Positions 40,980-53,404 of a stretch of 64,000 nt of DNA are shown here, piece after piece (the stretch's first letter is position 1; the number at the start of each line of letters is the position of its first letter). The stretch comes from Aquificota bacterium (GTDB lineage Bacteria > Aquificota > Aquificia > Aquificales > Aquificaceae), in contig JAADEH010000012.1 in the NCBI GenBank assembly GCA_013153495.1, positions 666,544 through 730,543 of the forward strand. The letters run 5' to 3'. The translations under genes and the position numbers were made by a program. The notes under the pieces were generated by a model that made no database searches, had not been told where the DNA came from, and saw only the letters and a program-made list of their open reading frames with translations.

Positions 40980-41687
40980 TTATAACCTGTAATAAACATA
41001 CCTTCCACAGGTGGGGCATCTCTCTATTGAATTCTCCTTTAACATTTTAGAAAAGAGAACTTCCGGAACCTTTATACCACAGCCCGTGCATATACCCTCC
41101 TCCACAGGGACGACCACAAGACTCTCATAATGTTCCTTTGCCTCGTCATAAAACCTAACCACGCTGTCATCTAAGGACGATTTCTTTCTCTCAAGTTCCT
41201 CTTTTAAGCTATTTAGCTTTCTCAAAGCCACATCTTTTTCGTATTTTAAGTCCTCAAGTTCCTCCTCTATTTCTCTTACTCTTTTGTCAATTTTCGGTTT
41301 TTTGTCCTCTATTTCTCTTTTTAACTTTTTAAGTTCCTTTTGCAGGTCATCAAGCTGGTAGGACTTCTTAAGAATGTTGTCCTCGTGCTTAGCCTTCTCC
41401 TTAAGAAGAGCCTTATACTCCACGTCCTTTTTAACTAAAGCCATTTTCTCCTCGGTCTTCCGGAGCATTTCCTCCTCAAGCTCTATCTCCTCTCTGAGGT
41501 TTTTTATGTCCTTCTCGAGCTTATCCCTCTTCTCAAGAAGGGAGCTTAGTTGTCCCTTTAAGGTTTCTAACTCCGACCTGAGCTGTTCCTCCTCTTGGTG
41601 TATCCTGCCAAGCCTTTTTTCTATGCGGAGAATTTCCTGCTCGACTTCCTGCAACTGAAGTATAGCTTTCAGCTGTTCTTTCGTCAT
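40980..41687 (-). CDS. Coiled-coil zinc-ribbon protein
   Basis: Long coiled coil then CTGCGIKVP...CPTCGRYVYY. Confidence 0.82.
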   Translation of the reverse strand: MTKEQLKAILQLQEVEQEILRIEKRLGRIHQEEEQLRSELETLKGQLSSLLEKRDKLEKDIKNLREEIELEEEMLRKTEEKMALVKKDVEYKALLKEKAKHEDNILKKSYQLDDLQKELKKLKREIEDKKPKIDKRVREIEEELEDLKYEKDVALRKLNSLKEELERKKSSLDDSVVRFYDEAKEHYESLVVVPVEEGICTGCGIKVPEVLFSKMLKENSIERCPTCGRYVYYRL

Positions 41688-41692
41688 AACCT

Positions 41693-42274
41693 TTATTTTA
41701 AGTCAGAGTATTCCAAAAGCTTAATTTCGTAAGAGTTTCCTTCCACATCCCGTCTGTATAGGTATATGGGAAGGGAAGCCTGCGGGGACAAACACACCTC
41801 GAACACCCTGTTGTCCTTAACGCTTATCCGGATACTGTATCCTTTAAGTTCTCCCTCTTCGCATTCCGTTACGACCCTTCGGGTGTTTTCATCTATCTCA
41901 TAAATGCCGGGTGTTAAGTTCAGCGATGCCGAGGTAAGGGCTTTTACCACACCCCTTGAAAAGATGGTTTTCCCCAAAGGTATAAGCCAGTAGTGGTCAA
42001 AATACATCCTTATAGTTATAAAGTCCGCAACCTCCTTTGCATGAGAAAACCTACGCTCAACAATCCCCTCCCAATTTCTGTATCTACCTGTGATAGATAC
42101 CAGAAAGCCTTCCCGCTGACTTCTGATTACAATCTCGAATAAAGCGGTGTTCTTCGTCCCTCTGAAGTTCTCCTCATAGGAAAACAAGTATCTCTCGTAG
42201 GATTTGAATTCGTAGGGTTTTATAGTTTGTGAAAAGGCAAGCGCTATCAGAATTACAAGAAGCAGGAGTTTCAT
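41693..42274 (-). CDS. DUF3108-like secreted protein
   Basis: Signal peptide; YLFSYEENFRG, YWLIPLGKTIFSRGVV. Confidence 0.55.
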   Translation of the reverse strand: MKLLLLVILIALAFSQTIKPYEFKSYERYLFSYEENFRGTKNTALFEIVIRSQREGFLVSITGRYRNWEGIVERRFSHAKEVADFITIRMYFDHYWLIPLGKTIFSRGVVKALTSASLNLTPGIYEIDENTRRVVTECEEGELKGYSIRISVKDNRVFEVCLSPQASLPIYLYRRDVEGNSYEIKLLEYSDLK

Positions 42275-42278
42275 CTTA

Positions 42279-42351
42279 TGGGCGCGGGAGGACTCGAACC
42301 CCCAACCGGGCGGTTATGAGCCGCCCGCTCTGCCAATTGAGCTACGCGCCC
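42279..42351 (-). tRNA. tRNA with CAT anticodon (elongator tRNA-Met or tRNA-Ile2)
   Basis: GGGCGCGTAGCTCAATTGGCAGAGCGGGCGGCTCATAACCGCCCGGTTGGGGGTTCGAGTCCTCCCGCGCCCA folds as a 73-nt cloverleaf; no encoded CCA. Confidence 0.93.
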
Positions 42352-42395
42352 TGCCAGACCATATATTATAGTATCTATCCGCCCTACCTTCAACC

Positions 42396-42587
42396 TTATC
42401 TCTTTCCCTTTTGACCGCTTCCTTTCTCCTTTAAGCCCTTTTTCTGGCTGGGTTTGTTTTGCTCGGATTTTTTACTCGCGTTGGAGGACTGAACCTTGTC
42501 CAGAAGGATACTACCGTTATAGGTCTGGCTCTGAGCGCCAAAGGCGAAAAAGGATACAGCAAGAAGAACAATTAAAATTCTCCCCAT
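42396..42587 (-). CDS. Small lysine-rich secreted peptide
   Basis: MGRILIVLLAVSFFAFGAQSQTYNG... signal peptide then KKSEQNKPSQKKGLKEKGSGQKGKR. Confidence 0.45.
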   Translation of the reverse strand: MGRILIVLLAVSFFAFGAQSQTYNGSILLDKVQSSNASKKSEQNKPSQKKGLKEKGSGQKGKR

Positions 42588-42597
42588 ATAGGGAAAT

Positions 42598-43113
42598 TTA
42601 ATTTGAAAAAACTTCTCTGTAAAGTTCCGAATCTATGCGTCTCGCTCTGTGCCTTTCTCTTGGAAGCTCATCCACATGGACAAAGTATAGGCAGTTAGTA
42701 ACGCACTTGGAAACGCAGGAGGGGAGAAGTCCTTTCTCCACCCTCTTGTAACAGTAGTCGCACTTTTCCACCTTCATGGTGGCAGGGTTGAAGGTAATAG
42801 CTCCATAGGGACAGGCTATTATGCAGGCTTTACAACCTATGCAGAGAGTCTCTTCGAGAAAGACTATACCGTCTTCTTGTCGCTTCTTCATGGCTGAGGT
42901 GGGGCATGCCATGACGCAGGGAGCAGGGTCGCAGTGAAAGCAGTTCATAGGCAGAAAGAAACCGTCAGGTTTGTCGGATATGCCCTCGATGCGAAACACT
43001 TTCATAGGTCTTATGCCGAGCTTCTCAAGTCCTTTTTCCTGAAGGCATGCTACTTCACAGGACAGGCATCCTATACATCTGTCGAGGTCTATGAGCATTA
43101 CGGGCTTCTTCAT
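42598..43113 (-). CDS. Multi-cluster 4Fe-4S electron-transfer subunit (DmsB/HybA/NrfC-like)
   Basis: CIGCLSCEVAC, CFHCDPAPCVMACP, CIGCKACIIACP, CDYCYKRVEKGLLPSCVSKC. Confidence 0.9.
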   Translation of the reverse strand: MKKPVMLIDLDRCIGCLSCEVACLQEKGLEKLGIRPMKVFRIEGISDKPDGFFLPMNCFHCDPAPCVMACPTSAMKKRQEDGIVFLEETLCIGCKACIIACPYGAITFNPATMKVEKCDYCYKRVEKGLLPSCVSKCVTNCLYFVHVDELPRERHRARRIDSELYREVFSN

Positions 43114-43349
43114 CTGCCTATCGCTCTATCTATAAGTATGAGGATAAATATGAGTATCATGGGGGAAATGTCTATGCCTCCCATATTGGGAAGAACCTGC
43201 CTTATGGGTCGTAGCATAGGTTCAACTATTCTGTCCAAGAGTTCGTAGAACCTGCTTTCCCTGATTTGAGGTATCCAGGACCCGAGGGCATGAATAAAAA
43301 CGAGTATTATGAGAAGCTGGATAAGAAGATGAACGAGCTTGACGAGCAT
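43110..43349 (-). CDS. YggT-family membrane protein
   Basis: FIHALGSWIPQIRESRFYELLDRIVEPMLRPIRQVLPNMGGIDISPMILIFIL. Confidence 0.9.
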   Translation of the reverse strand: MLVKLVHLLIQLLIILVFIHALGSWIPQIRESRFYELLDRIVEPMLRPIRQVLPNMGGIDISPMILIFILILIDRAIGR

Positions 43350-43350
43350 T

Positions 43351-43707
43351 CTACTCTACCCATTCGAGGATAGCCATCTCCGCACAGTCGCCCTTTCTCC
43401 TGTCGGGGAGCTTTATTACTCTCGTGTAGCCTCCGTTTCTGTCTTCGAAGCGGGGAGCTATATCCTCAAAGAGCTTCCTGACAGCTTCCTTGTCGGGGAG
43501 AAGCTCCAAAGCTCTCCTGCGTGAGGCAAGGTCTCCCTTCTTTCCGAGGGTAACGAGTTTCTCCACAAAACCTCTAACAGCCTTCGCTCTCTGGACGGTT
43601 GTCTCAATCCTTTCCTCGAGGATTAGAGACCTCGCAAGGCTTCTGTATAGAGCAAGCCTTTGCTCTTTAGTCCTATCAAACTTTTTCTTCTTTACCTTGT
43701 GCCTCAT
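43351..43707 (-). CDS. rplQ: 50S ribosomal protein L17
   Basis: [37 protein letters not shown]. Confidence 0.96.
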   Translation of the reverse strand: MRHKVKKKKFDRTKEQRLALYRSLARSLILEERIETTVQRAKAVRGFVEKLVTLGKKGDLASRRRALELLPDKEAVRKLFEDIAPRFEDRNGGYTRVIKLPDRRKGDCAEMAILEWVE

Positions 43708-43713
43708 CTCTCA

Positions 43714-44664
43714 TCACCTCTTGCTTTCTATATTTATGCCGAGCTGAAGTCCCATCTGCTTCAGGGCTTCCTTTATCTCCGCTAAGGCTTTTCTTCCTAT
43801 GTTCTTGGTGCTCTTTAGCTCCTCCTCCGTCATTTGAACGAGGTCTCCTATGGTGGTTATTCCCATTCTCTTTAGGGAGTTGAGCGCTCTCTGGGATATG
43901 TCGAGTTCTTCTATGGAGAGGGTGAGTTTTTCGGAAAGCTCGTCAACGGGAATAGGCTCTTCGAGGGTAGGCACTTCGTAGGATATGTGCTCAAGCAGGG
44001 CAAGGTGCCTCTGTAAAATTCCTACCGCTTCTTTTACAACCTCCTCCGGGGTTTTAGTCCCGTCGGTAACTATTTCCATGGTGAGCTTCTCGTAATCCGT
44101 TTTCTCTCCTACTCTGGTTTGTTCTATCTTGTAGCTGACGAGTTTCACGGGTGAAAAGTCTGCATCGAGCAGTATCCAACCGGTCTCTCCTATGGTCTCC
44201 ATCTCTTCCGCAAGGACGTATCCCTTTCCTCTTTCTATCCTAATTTCCGCATTCAGCTCCACTTCGGGGTCCGTTATGGTAGCTATAACCTTGTCGGGGT
44301 TGGCAACTTCTACGTTGGGTGGGAGTGTTATGTCAGAAGCCTTTACTTCTCCTTCCCCCTTTTTCTTCAGATAAAGAACTTCCACGTCGGAGTCTTTGAG
44401 GTTAAACCTGACACCTTTTATGTTGGCTATAATTTCCACCACATCTTCTGCCACACCCTCGAGGGAGGAAAACTCGTGATAAACTCCGTATATCTTCACC
44501 GCGGTAACTGCGGTTCCGGATATGGACGAAAGGAGAACCCTTCTCAAAGCGTTTCCGAGGGTTGTTCCAAAACCTCTTTCTAAGGGTTCAACTACGAAAA
44601 TCCCCCTGTCCTTCTCTTTCTGCTCCCAATAAATTTTGCTCGGAAATACGAACTCGTTCAGCAT
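43714..44664 (-). CDS. rpoA: RNA polymerase alpha subunit
   Basis: FVVEPLERGFGTTLGNALRRVLLSSISG; C-terminal SLKRMGITTIGDLVQMTEEELKSTKNIGRKALAEIKEAL. Confidence 0.97.
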   Translation of the reverse strand: MLNEFVFPSKIYWEQKEKDRGIFVVEPLERGFGTTLGNALRRVLLSSISGTAVTAVKIYGVYHEFSSLEGVAEDVVEIIANIKGVRFNLKDSDVEVLYLKKKGEGEVKASDITLPPNVEVANPDKVIATITDPEVELNAEIRIERGKGYVLAEEMETIGETGWILLDADFSPVKLVSYKIEQTRVGEKTDYEKLTMEIVTDGTKTPEEVVKEAVGILQRHLALLEHISYEVPTLEEPIPVDELSEKLTLSIEELDISQRALNSLKRMGITTIGDLVQMTEEELKSTKNIGRKALAEIKEALKQMGLQLGINIESKR

Positions 44665-44679
44665 CCAACAACCTCCAAA

Positions 44680-45315
44680 TTAAACCTTAGAGTAGAACTC
44701 GATAATATACTGGACATTAACAGGTATCTCCAAATACTCGGATACGTTCTCGGGGAGCTTGAGAACCTTTCCTCTGAAGTTGTCCTTGTCAAGCTCGAGC
44801 CATTCGGGAACGCTTCTCGGGTCTATGTTTTCGAGGTTCTCCTTAACAAAGGGTATGTTTCTGGACTTGGGTTTTATCTCTATTATGTCTCCCGGTTCCA
44901 CTTCGTAGTGGGGTATGTCAACCTTCTTGCCATTTACGAGTATGTGTCCGTGAGCTACGAGCTGACGTGCCTGCCTGCGGGTTGTAGCAAAGCCGAGCCT
45001 ATAGACCACGTTGTCGAGCCTTCTTTCCAGAAGCTGGAGAAGAACCTCACCGGTGTTTTCCTTAGACTTAGCTGCAAGGTCAAAGTATCTCTTGAACTGC
45101 TTTTCCCTCAGACCTCCGTATAGGTATTTGAGCTTTTGTTTTTCCATAAGACGGAGTCCGTATTCGCTGAGCTTTCTTCTCCTTCCTTTGGTTCTTCCGT
45201 GCTGTCCCGGGGGAAAGTTTCTCCTCTGAAGTATCCGCGGAGCGGATTTTTTACCGGAAACTACAACTCCAAACCTTCTGTCTATCTTTACCCAAGGTCC
45301 TATGTATCTTCCCAT
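44680..45315 (-). CDS. rpsD: 30S ribosomal protein S4
   Basis: [40 protein letters not shown]. Confidence 0.97.
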   Translation of the reverse strand: MGRYIGPWVKIDRRFGVVVSGKKSAPRILQRRNFPPGQHGRTKGRRRKLSEYGLRLMEKQKLKYLYGGLREKQFKRYFDLAAKSKENTGEVLLQLLERRLDNVVYRLGFATTRRQARQLVAHGHILVNGKKVDIPHYEVEPGDIIEIKPKSRNIPFVKENLENIDPRSVPEWLELDKDNFRGKVLKLPENVSEYLEIPVNVQYIIEFYSKV

Positions 45316-45692
45316 TACACTCTCCTCCTCGCAGGCGGTCTGCAACCGTTATGGGGTATGGGAGTAACATCCCTTATTGCGGTTACCTTGATACCGGAGG
45401 CAAAAACAGCTCTCAGAGCGGATTCTCTTCCCGCTCCTGGACCCTTTACCCACACTTCCGCCTCCTGAAGTCCGAACTCGTTTACCGCTCTTCTGAGAGC
45501 TTTCTGGGCTGCGAGCTGTGCGGCGTAAGGGGTGCTCTTTCTCGTTCCTTTAAATCCTACGGTTCCTCCGCTTTCCCATACTATAGTATTACCCTGCGGG
45601 TCCGTTATGTTGATTATAGTGTTGTTAAAGGTGGTGTGGATGTGTATTATCCCCTTGCTTACCGTTCTCTTCTGTTTTTTCTTCCTCGCCAT
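45315..45692 (-). CDS. rpsK: 30S ribosomal protein S11
   Basis: [36 protein letters not shown]. Confidence 0.97.
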   Translation of the reverse strand: MARKKKQKRTVSKGIIHIHTTFNNTIINITDPQGNTIVWESGGTVGFKGTRKSTPYAAQLAAQKALRRAVNEFGLQEAEVWVKGPGAGRESALRAVFASGIKVTAIRDVTPIPHNGCRPPARRRV

Positions 45693-45703
45693 CTACGTCC
45701 TCC

Positions 45704-46081
45704 TTACTTACCCTTCTTCTTTATACCGCCCACAGACCTTCTTCTACCCTTTCGGGTGCGGGCATTGGTTCTCGTCTGCTGTCCACGCACGGGAAGACCT
45801 CTGGCATGCCTGAGACCTCTGTAACATCCCATGTCCATAAGCCTCTTTATGTTCAGCTGAACTTCCCTTCTGAGGTCTCCTTCCACTTTGTAGTGTTCGT
45901 CTATAAACTTTCTGAGGGTGTTAAGCTCCTCGGGTGTTAATTCTCCCACTCTCTTCTTGCAGTCAATCCCCGTGGACTCGCATATCTCTTTAACCCTTGT
46001 CTTGCCTATACCGTATATGTAGGTGAGCGCTATCTCTAACCTCTTGTGGTCGGGCAAATCTACACCTGCTATCCTTGCCAT
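45704..46081 (-). CDS. rpsM: 30S ribosomal protein S13
   Basis: [50 protein letters not shown]. Confidence 0.97.
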   Translation of the reverse strand: MARIAGVDLPDHKRLEIALTYIYGIGKTRVKEICESTGIDCKKRVGELTPEELNTLRKFIDEHYKVEGDLRREVQLNIKRLMDMGCYRGLRHARGLPVRGQQTRTNARTRKGRRRSVGGIKKKGK

Positions 46082-46093
46082 CTCAGACCTCCA

Positions 46094-46207
46094 TTAACCT
46101 TGCTTCTGCTTGTGTTTCGGGTTTTCACATATCACATAAACTTTACCTTTTCTCCTGATTATCTTGCACTTGGCACACCTCTTCTTGACAGAAGCTCTAA
46201 CCTTCAT
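46094..46207 (-). CDS. rpmJ: 50S ribosomal protein L36
   Basis: Manual translation [37 protein letters not shown]; missing from ORF track by length. Confidence 0.96.
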   Translation of the reverse strand: MKVRASVKKRCAKCKIIRRKGKVYVICENPKHKQKQG

Positions 46208-46217
46208 AACGACCTCC

Positions 46218-46457
46218 TCAGAGTCTATAGACTATCCTTCCCCTCGTCAGGTCGTAGGGGGAAAGCTCCACCCTGACCTTATCTCCGGGGAGTATTCTGA
46301 TGAAGTTAATCCTCATCTTGCCTGATATGTGGGCAAGAACTTCATGCCCGCTTTCGAGCTGAACCCTGAACATGCCGTTGGGCAACGCCTCCACTACTTC
46401 CCCTTCCATAACTATCCCCTTTTCCTTCTCGTGAGTTTGCTTTTTCTTCTTTCCCAT
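46218..46457 (-). CDS. infA: Translation initiation factor IF-1
   Basis: [63 protein letters not shown]. Confidence 0.96.
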   Translation of the reverse strand: MGKKKKQTHEKEKGIVMEGEVVEALPNGMFRVQLESGHEVLAHISGKMRINFIRILPGDKVRVELSPYDLTRGRIVYRL

Positions 46458-46460
46458 ACT

Positions 46461-49163
<2,703 letters not shown>

Positions 49164-49167
<4 letters not shown>

Positions 49168-49613
49168 CCCTCTATTACCTCGCAGGTTCCTCCTGCCTTT
49201 TCTATCTTCTCCTTCGCGGACTTAGAGAAGGCATGGGCTTTTACGGTAAACTTCTTGGTCAGCTCACCATCGCCCAGAACCTTAACGAGGTCCCTTTTGG
49301 AGCACAGTCCTTTCTTGGCAAGCTCTTCCGGGGTTATGGTTGCTCCGTCTTCGAAGAGCTTCTCGAGAGTTTTCACGTTTACGGGGGTGTATTCCTTCCT
49401 GTGGGGACTGTTGAAACCTCTTTTGGGAAGCCTCATGTGAAGGGGAGTTTGTCCACCTTCAAAGTATGGGGGCAAAGTTCTATCACCCGAACGGGACTTC
49501 TGTCCTTTGTGTCCCTTTCCTGCGGTTTTACCCTGTCCCGCAGCTATACCTCTTCCCACCCTTTTTCTCTCTCTGGTAGCTCCCGGGTTAGGCTGAAGTT
49601 CATGAAGTTTCAT
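49164..49613 (-). CDS. rplO: 50S ribosomal protein L15
   Basis: [41 protein letters not shown]. Confidence 0.96.
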
Positions 49614-49797
49614 CGTTTACTTCCTCCACTTTAACGAGGTAATGGGCTTTTCTTATATTGCCCCTTACCATAGGGTTATCTTCAAGCAATCTCGACTGTC
49701 CGGGCTTGCGCAGTCCGAGACTTTTCACAGCCTTTATGTGAGATTCGGGCTTGCCTGCAAGTCCTCTGACCAAGGTAACCTTTAACTTCTTAGCCAT
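49600..49797 (-). CDS. rpmD: 50S ribosomal protein L30
   Basis: [52 protein letters not shown]. Confidence 0.95.
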   Translation of the reverse strand: MAKKLKVTLVRGLAGKPESHIKAVKSLGLRKPGQSRLLEDNPMVRGNIRKAHYLVKVEEVNDETS

Positions 49798-50410
49798 GGA
49801 CGCCCCTCCACGGGTAATATAGCTTTACCCTGAGCTTAGGATTGGCATATATGTTGAACCTCTTCTGAATTTCTTCGAGGGGTAATCCTCTTTCCTCGGC
49901 TATCTGTTCGGGAGTTTTGAGTTGGAGGAAAGCATCGAAGACAGCCCTTACCACGTTGTCGGGAGTTGTGCTACCTATTATTTTTGTCAGAACGTCCGTG
50001 TATCCCGCAAGTTCGAATATAGGCTTTGCAGCACCACCGGCAACAACACCCGTTCCACGCCTTGCAGGCATAACTATTATCTTCGTGGGTCCGAAGTGTC
50101 CCACCACATCGTGGGGAACAGTTCCCTCAATTATGGGAACCTTTATTATCTTCTTCTTAGCCTGCTCTATGGCTTTTGCTATGGCAAGGGGAACTTCCTT
50201 TGCCTTTCCATGACCGAAACCAACAAAGCCCCTCTTGTCTCCCACTATAACGAGGGTGCTAAAGGAGAACCTTCTGCCTCCTTTGGTAACTCTTGCGGTT
50301 CTGTTGGCATATATCAACCTTTCCTCAAGCTGAAGCTCGTCTATCATGTCCGCTATGCCGTATCTTCTTCTCCTCTCTTCTATCATTGCGTCGATGTCTT
50401 TACCACCCAT
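49790..50410 (-). CDS. rpsE: 30S ribosomal protein S5
   Basis: KGGRRFSFSTLVIVGDKRGFVGFGHGKAKEVPLAI, MPARRGTGVVAGGAAKPIFELAG. Confidence 0.97.
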   Translation of the reverse strand: MGGKDIDAMIEERRRRYGIADMIDELQLEERLIYANRTARVTKGGRRFSFSTLVIVGDKRGFVGFGHGKAKEVPLAIAKAIEQAKKKIIKVPIIEGTVPHDVVGHFGPTKIIVMPARRGTGVVAGGAAKPIFELAGYTDVLTKIIGSTTPDNVVRAVFDAFLQLKTPEQIAEERGLPLEEIQKRFNIYANPKLRVKLYYPWRGVHG

Positions 50411-50422
50411 CGCAATTCCTCC

Positions 50423-50794
50423 TTAAAACTCGAGACCAAGCTCCCTACACTTATCCGCAAAGGCTTTTATCTTACCGTGATACATAAATCCGCCTCTATC
50501 GAAAACCACCTTCTTTATACCCTTTTCCAAAGCCTTCTTGACGAGAACTTCCGCAACCTTCTGGGCAGCTTCTATGGATTTTCCGCCCCTCTTACCCGCA
50601 AGCTTTTCATACTCGGGGTCCAAGGTGGATGCGGAAACCAAAGTCCTCCCTTCGGTATCATCTATTATCTGGGCATAGAAGTGGTGAAGGCTCCTGTAAA
50701 CCGCAAGCCTCGGTCTATCCGGTGTTCCGAAAACCTTTTTCCTTATCCTCTTGTGTCTTCTTATGCGCTTTTCCCTTCTGCTCAGCTTAGCCAT
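50423..50794 (-). CDS. rplR: 50S ribosomal protein L18
   Basis: [35 protein letters not shown]. Confidence 0.96.
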   Translation of the reverse strand: MAKLSRREKRIRRHKRIRKKVFGTPDRPRLAVYRSLHHFYAQIIDDTEGRTLVSASTLDPEYEKLAGKRGGKSIEAAQKVAEVLVKKALEKGIKKVVFDRGGFMYHGKIKAFADKCRELGLEF

Positions 50795-50806
50795 TTACAA
50801 ACCTCC

Positions 50807-51346
50807 TCACTTCTTGCCAGCAGCCTTTCCGGGTTTGAGTTTAAGAACTTCGTCCTTATACCTTATGCCCTTGCCCTTGTAAGGGTCAGGCTTTCTTAGC
50901 GCCCTTATCTCCGCCGCTACCTGTCCTACTCTCTGCTTGTCCGCACCGCTTATGTATATTTCGTTGCCCTTGACCTCTATCTTCACATCTTTGGGTATGG
51001 GGTATATGTCCGGGTGAGACTTCCCGAGGTTAAGCTCCAGGTTATTTCCCTTAACCGAAGCCCTATAACCGAGTCCGTGAACCTCGAGCACCACCGTAAA
51101 ACCCTCGGTTACTCCCTTAACCATGTTCCTGATTATTGCAGCTGTGGTTCCGTGTATGGCTTTGTGAAAAGCCCTTTCGGTCGGTCTTTCCACCTTTATC
51201 TGGTTGTCCTCCACCTTAACTACCATGTCGGGGTGGAAGTTGAAGCTCAGCTTTCCCTTCGGACCTTCAACGGTTATTTGATTTCCCTCAATAGCCACCT
51301 TGACACCGTTAGGTATGGGTATGGGGTTCTTTCCTATCCTTGACAT
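50807..51346 (-). CDS. rplF: 50S ribosomal protein L6
   Basis: [50 protein letters not shown]. Confidence 0.96.
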   Translation of the reverse strand: MSRIGKNPIPIPNGVKVAIEGNQITVEGPKGKLSFNFHPDMVVKVEDNQIKVERPTERAFHKAIHGTTAAIIRNMVKGVTEGFTVVLEVHGLGYRASVKGNNLELNLGKSHPDIYPIPKDVKIEVKGNEIYISGADKQRVGQVAAEIRALRKPDPYKGKGIRYKDEVLKLKPGKAAGKK

Positions 51347-51356
51347 GTCAGTCCTC

Positions 51357-51767
51357 CTACCACACTATTCCTATGATTTCACCGCCCTTTTTGAGCTTCC
51401 GTGCCTCGTGATCCGTAACTATACCCGCATCGGTGGAAACTATGGCTATACCGAGACCTCTCTTCACGTAGGGAACCTTTTTAACGGGTGCATAGACCCT
51501 CTTTCCGGGTGTAGAAATCTTCACCAGGTTGGTTATAGCATTCCTCTCCTTCTTGGGGTCTAAGTATTTAAGGTGAATTCTCAAGGTGTATTGGGTGCCC
51601 TTCCTGTGCTCCTCATCTTCGAGCTTCTCCCAGTCCTTTATAAAACCTTCTCTCTTGAGAAGGTCGAGTATTCTTTCCTTCATCTTGGAAGAAGGAACAT
51701 CCACATAATCCTTTCTCCTCATTATTGCGTTCTTTATTGCGGAGAACATATCTGCTATGGGGTCCAT
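51357..51767 (-). CDS. rpsH: 30S ribosomal protein S8
   Basis: [62 protein letters not shown]. Confidence 0.96.
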   Translation of the reverse strand: MDPIADMFSAIKNAIMRRKDYVDVPSSKMKERILDLLKREGFIKDWEKLEDEEHRKGTQYTLRIHLKYLDPKKERNAITNLVKISTPGKRVYAPVKKVPYVKRGLGIAIVSTDAGIVTDHEARKLKKGGEIIGIVW

Positions 51768-51782
51768 ACCGATAACCTCCGA

Positions 51783-51971
51783 TTACCAGCTTGATTTTCT
51801 AACGCCGGGGAGTTCTCCCCTGAGCGCTCTTTCCCTAAAGCACAACCTGCACATGTTGAAGTATCTCAAAAAACCTCTCGGTCTTCCGCATATGGGACAC
51901 CTGTTTTTCTTCCTTACCCTCCACTTGGGGTAATACTTCAAATCCTTAGCTACCTTTGCCTTTCTGGGCAT
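51783..51971 (-). CDS. rpsN: 30S ribosomal protein S14, zinc type
   Basis: [43 protein letters not shown]. Confidence 0.96.
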   Translation of the reverse strand: MPRKAKVAKDLKYYPKWRVRKKNRCPICGRPRGFLRYFNMCRLCFRERALRGELPGVRKSSW

Positions 51972-51981
51972 ACCAACCTCC

Positions 51982-52545
51982 TTAAGATGCTCTTATAGGA
52001 AGACCCAACAGGGACAATAGCCACAGGGCTTCCTCATCGGTTTCCGCAGTCGTGTGTATGCTTATGTCCATACCCCTTATCTTATCCACCTTGTCGTAGT
52101 CTATCTCGGGATAGACTATCTGCTCCGCTATTCCGAAAGAGTAGTTGCCTCTTCCGTCGAAGGAGCGGGGATTGAGTCCCTTAAAGTCCTTGACCCTCGG
52201 CAGAGCTATAGAAATGGTCTTGTCCAGGAAGTCCCACATTCTTTCCTTTCTGAGGGTAACTTTCAGACCTATGGGCATACCCCTTCTGAGTTTAAAACCT
52301 GCCTCCGACTTCTTCGCTCTCCTGACCGCAGGCTGTTGACCCGTTATGAGTCTGAGGTCTTCCATAGCTCTTTCCAAATTTTTTATGTCCTGAACCGCCT
52401 CTCCCACACCCATGTTTACCACTATCTTTACGAGTCGGGGAACCTCCATAGGGTTCTTGTATTCGAACCTCTGCATAAGACGGGGAACGACCTCTTCCTT
52501 ATACTTCTGGTAAAGTCTCGGCACATACTTGGTAGCTACCGCCAT
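51982..52545 (-). CDS. rplE: 50S ribosomal protein L5
   Basis: [51 protein letters not shown]. Confidence 0.96.
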   Translation of the reverse strand: MAVATKYVPRLYQKYKEEVVPRLMQRFEYKNPMEVPRLVKIVVNMGVGEAVQDIKNLERAMEDLRLITGQQPAVRRAKKSEAGFKLRRGMPIGLKVTLRKERMWDFLDKTISIALPRVKDFKGLNPRSFDGRGNYSFGIAEQIVYPEIDYDKVDKIRGMDISIHTTAETDEEALWLLSLLGLPIRAS

Positions 52546-52549
52546 AGCT

Positions 52550-52909
52550 TTAACCTCTCAACTGTTTTTCCCTTACAAGGTCTATGTTTTCGTTGCACTT
52601 TTTACAATACCTGTATTTCCTAAGAACCCCTTTCTCTTCAACTATCCTGAAACCCACCCGGGTGGGTTTTTTGCAGCTGGGGCACACGAGCATAACGTTG
52701 CTCACATGTATGGGAGCTTCAACCTCAACTATGCCACCCTCTCGGACGTTGGGTATCTCTTTGAGGTGCTTCTTGACTAAGTTAACACCTTCCACTATAA
52801 CCCTGTTTTTCTCGGGCAGAACTCTTATTACCTTACCGGTCTGCCCTTTGTTGGTTTTCTTTCCACGAACTACGACGACCGTGTCTCCCTTCTTTATCTT
52901 CCAAGCCAT
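52550..52909 (-). CDS. rplX: 50S ribosomal protein L24
   Basis: [39 protein letters not shown]. Confidence 0.96.
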   Translation of the reverse strand: MAWKIKKGDTVVVVRGKKTNKGQTGKVIRVLPEKNRVIVEGVNLVKKHLKEIPNVREGGIVEVEAPIHVSNVMLVCPSCKKPTRVGFRIVEEKGVLRKYRYCKKCNENIDLVREKQLRG

Positions 52910-53274
52910 TAAACTACCTCCGGTGCGAGAGAGGCTATTTTCGTAAAGCCCCTGTTCCTTACCTCTCTGGCTATAGGTCCGAGAACCCTCGTTCCGAGAG
53001 GCTCTCCATACTGGTTGAGAAGCACACAGGCGTTGTCGTCGAACTTTATGTAGCTTCCATCGGGTCTTCTGACCTCTTTGGCAGTTCTGACCACGACAGC
53101 TCTGTATATCTTCCCCTTCTTGGCGTTTCCGTCGGGCAGTGCATCTTTGACGGTAACCGTAACCACGTCTCCAAGGGTGGCATACTTTCTCGGAGCATAA
53201 GGTATCCCTATCACCTGCACTCTCTTAGCGCCCGAGTTGTCAGCTACGTTCATGTAGCTCTGTCTCTGTATCAT
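52909..53274 (-). CDS. rplN: 50S ribosomal protein L14
   Basis: [52 protein letters not shown]. Confidence 0.97.
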   Translation of the reverse strand: MIQRQSYMNVADNSGAKRVQVIGIPYAPRKYATLGDVVTVTVKDALPDGNAKKGKIYRAVVVRTAKEVRRPDGSYIKFDDNACVLLNQYGEPLGTRVLGPIAREVRNRGFTKIASLAPEVV

Positions 53275-53324
53275 GGCAATTCTCTCCCAAATTCAAAGTG
53301 AGTCCTCAAAAGAGACAAAACAGT

Positions 53325-53353
53325 ATTCTAACAAGTTTATTTGACAAAAGCAA
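53325..53353 (-). promoter_or_regulatory. Candidate sigma70-type promoter for the rplN operon
   Basis: Minus strand TTGCTT - 17 nt - TAGAAT. Confidence 0.5.
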
Positions 53354-53378
53354 GCCCGCTTGCAAGAGTTATAAACTT
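53333..53378. repeat. Nested inverted repeat between rplN and the EAL-HDOD gene
   Basis: Outer arms AAGTTTAT/ATAAACTT, inner arms GCAAGC-CC-GCTTGC, centres about 1 bp apart. Confidence 0.7.
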
Positions 53379-53404
53379 AGCTCGCTTAGGACGATTTATT
53401 CTTT

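Noticed and set aside
42396-42587. Small lysine-rich peptide as a novel antimicrobial or toxin
   Set aside because: Only a signal peptide and a lysine-rich low-complexity tail; no immunity gene or further support, so kept only as a low-confidence CDS.
49922-50899. 325-aa plus-strand ORF
   Set aside because: Antisense to rpsE/rplR; unambiguous ribosomal proteins on the other strand.
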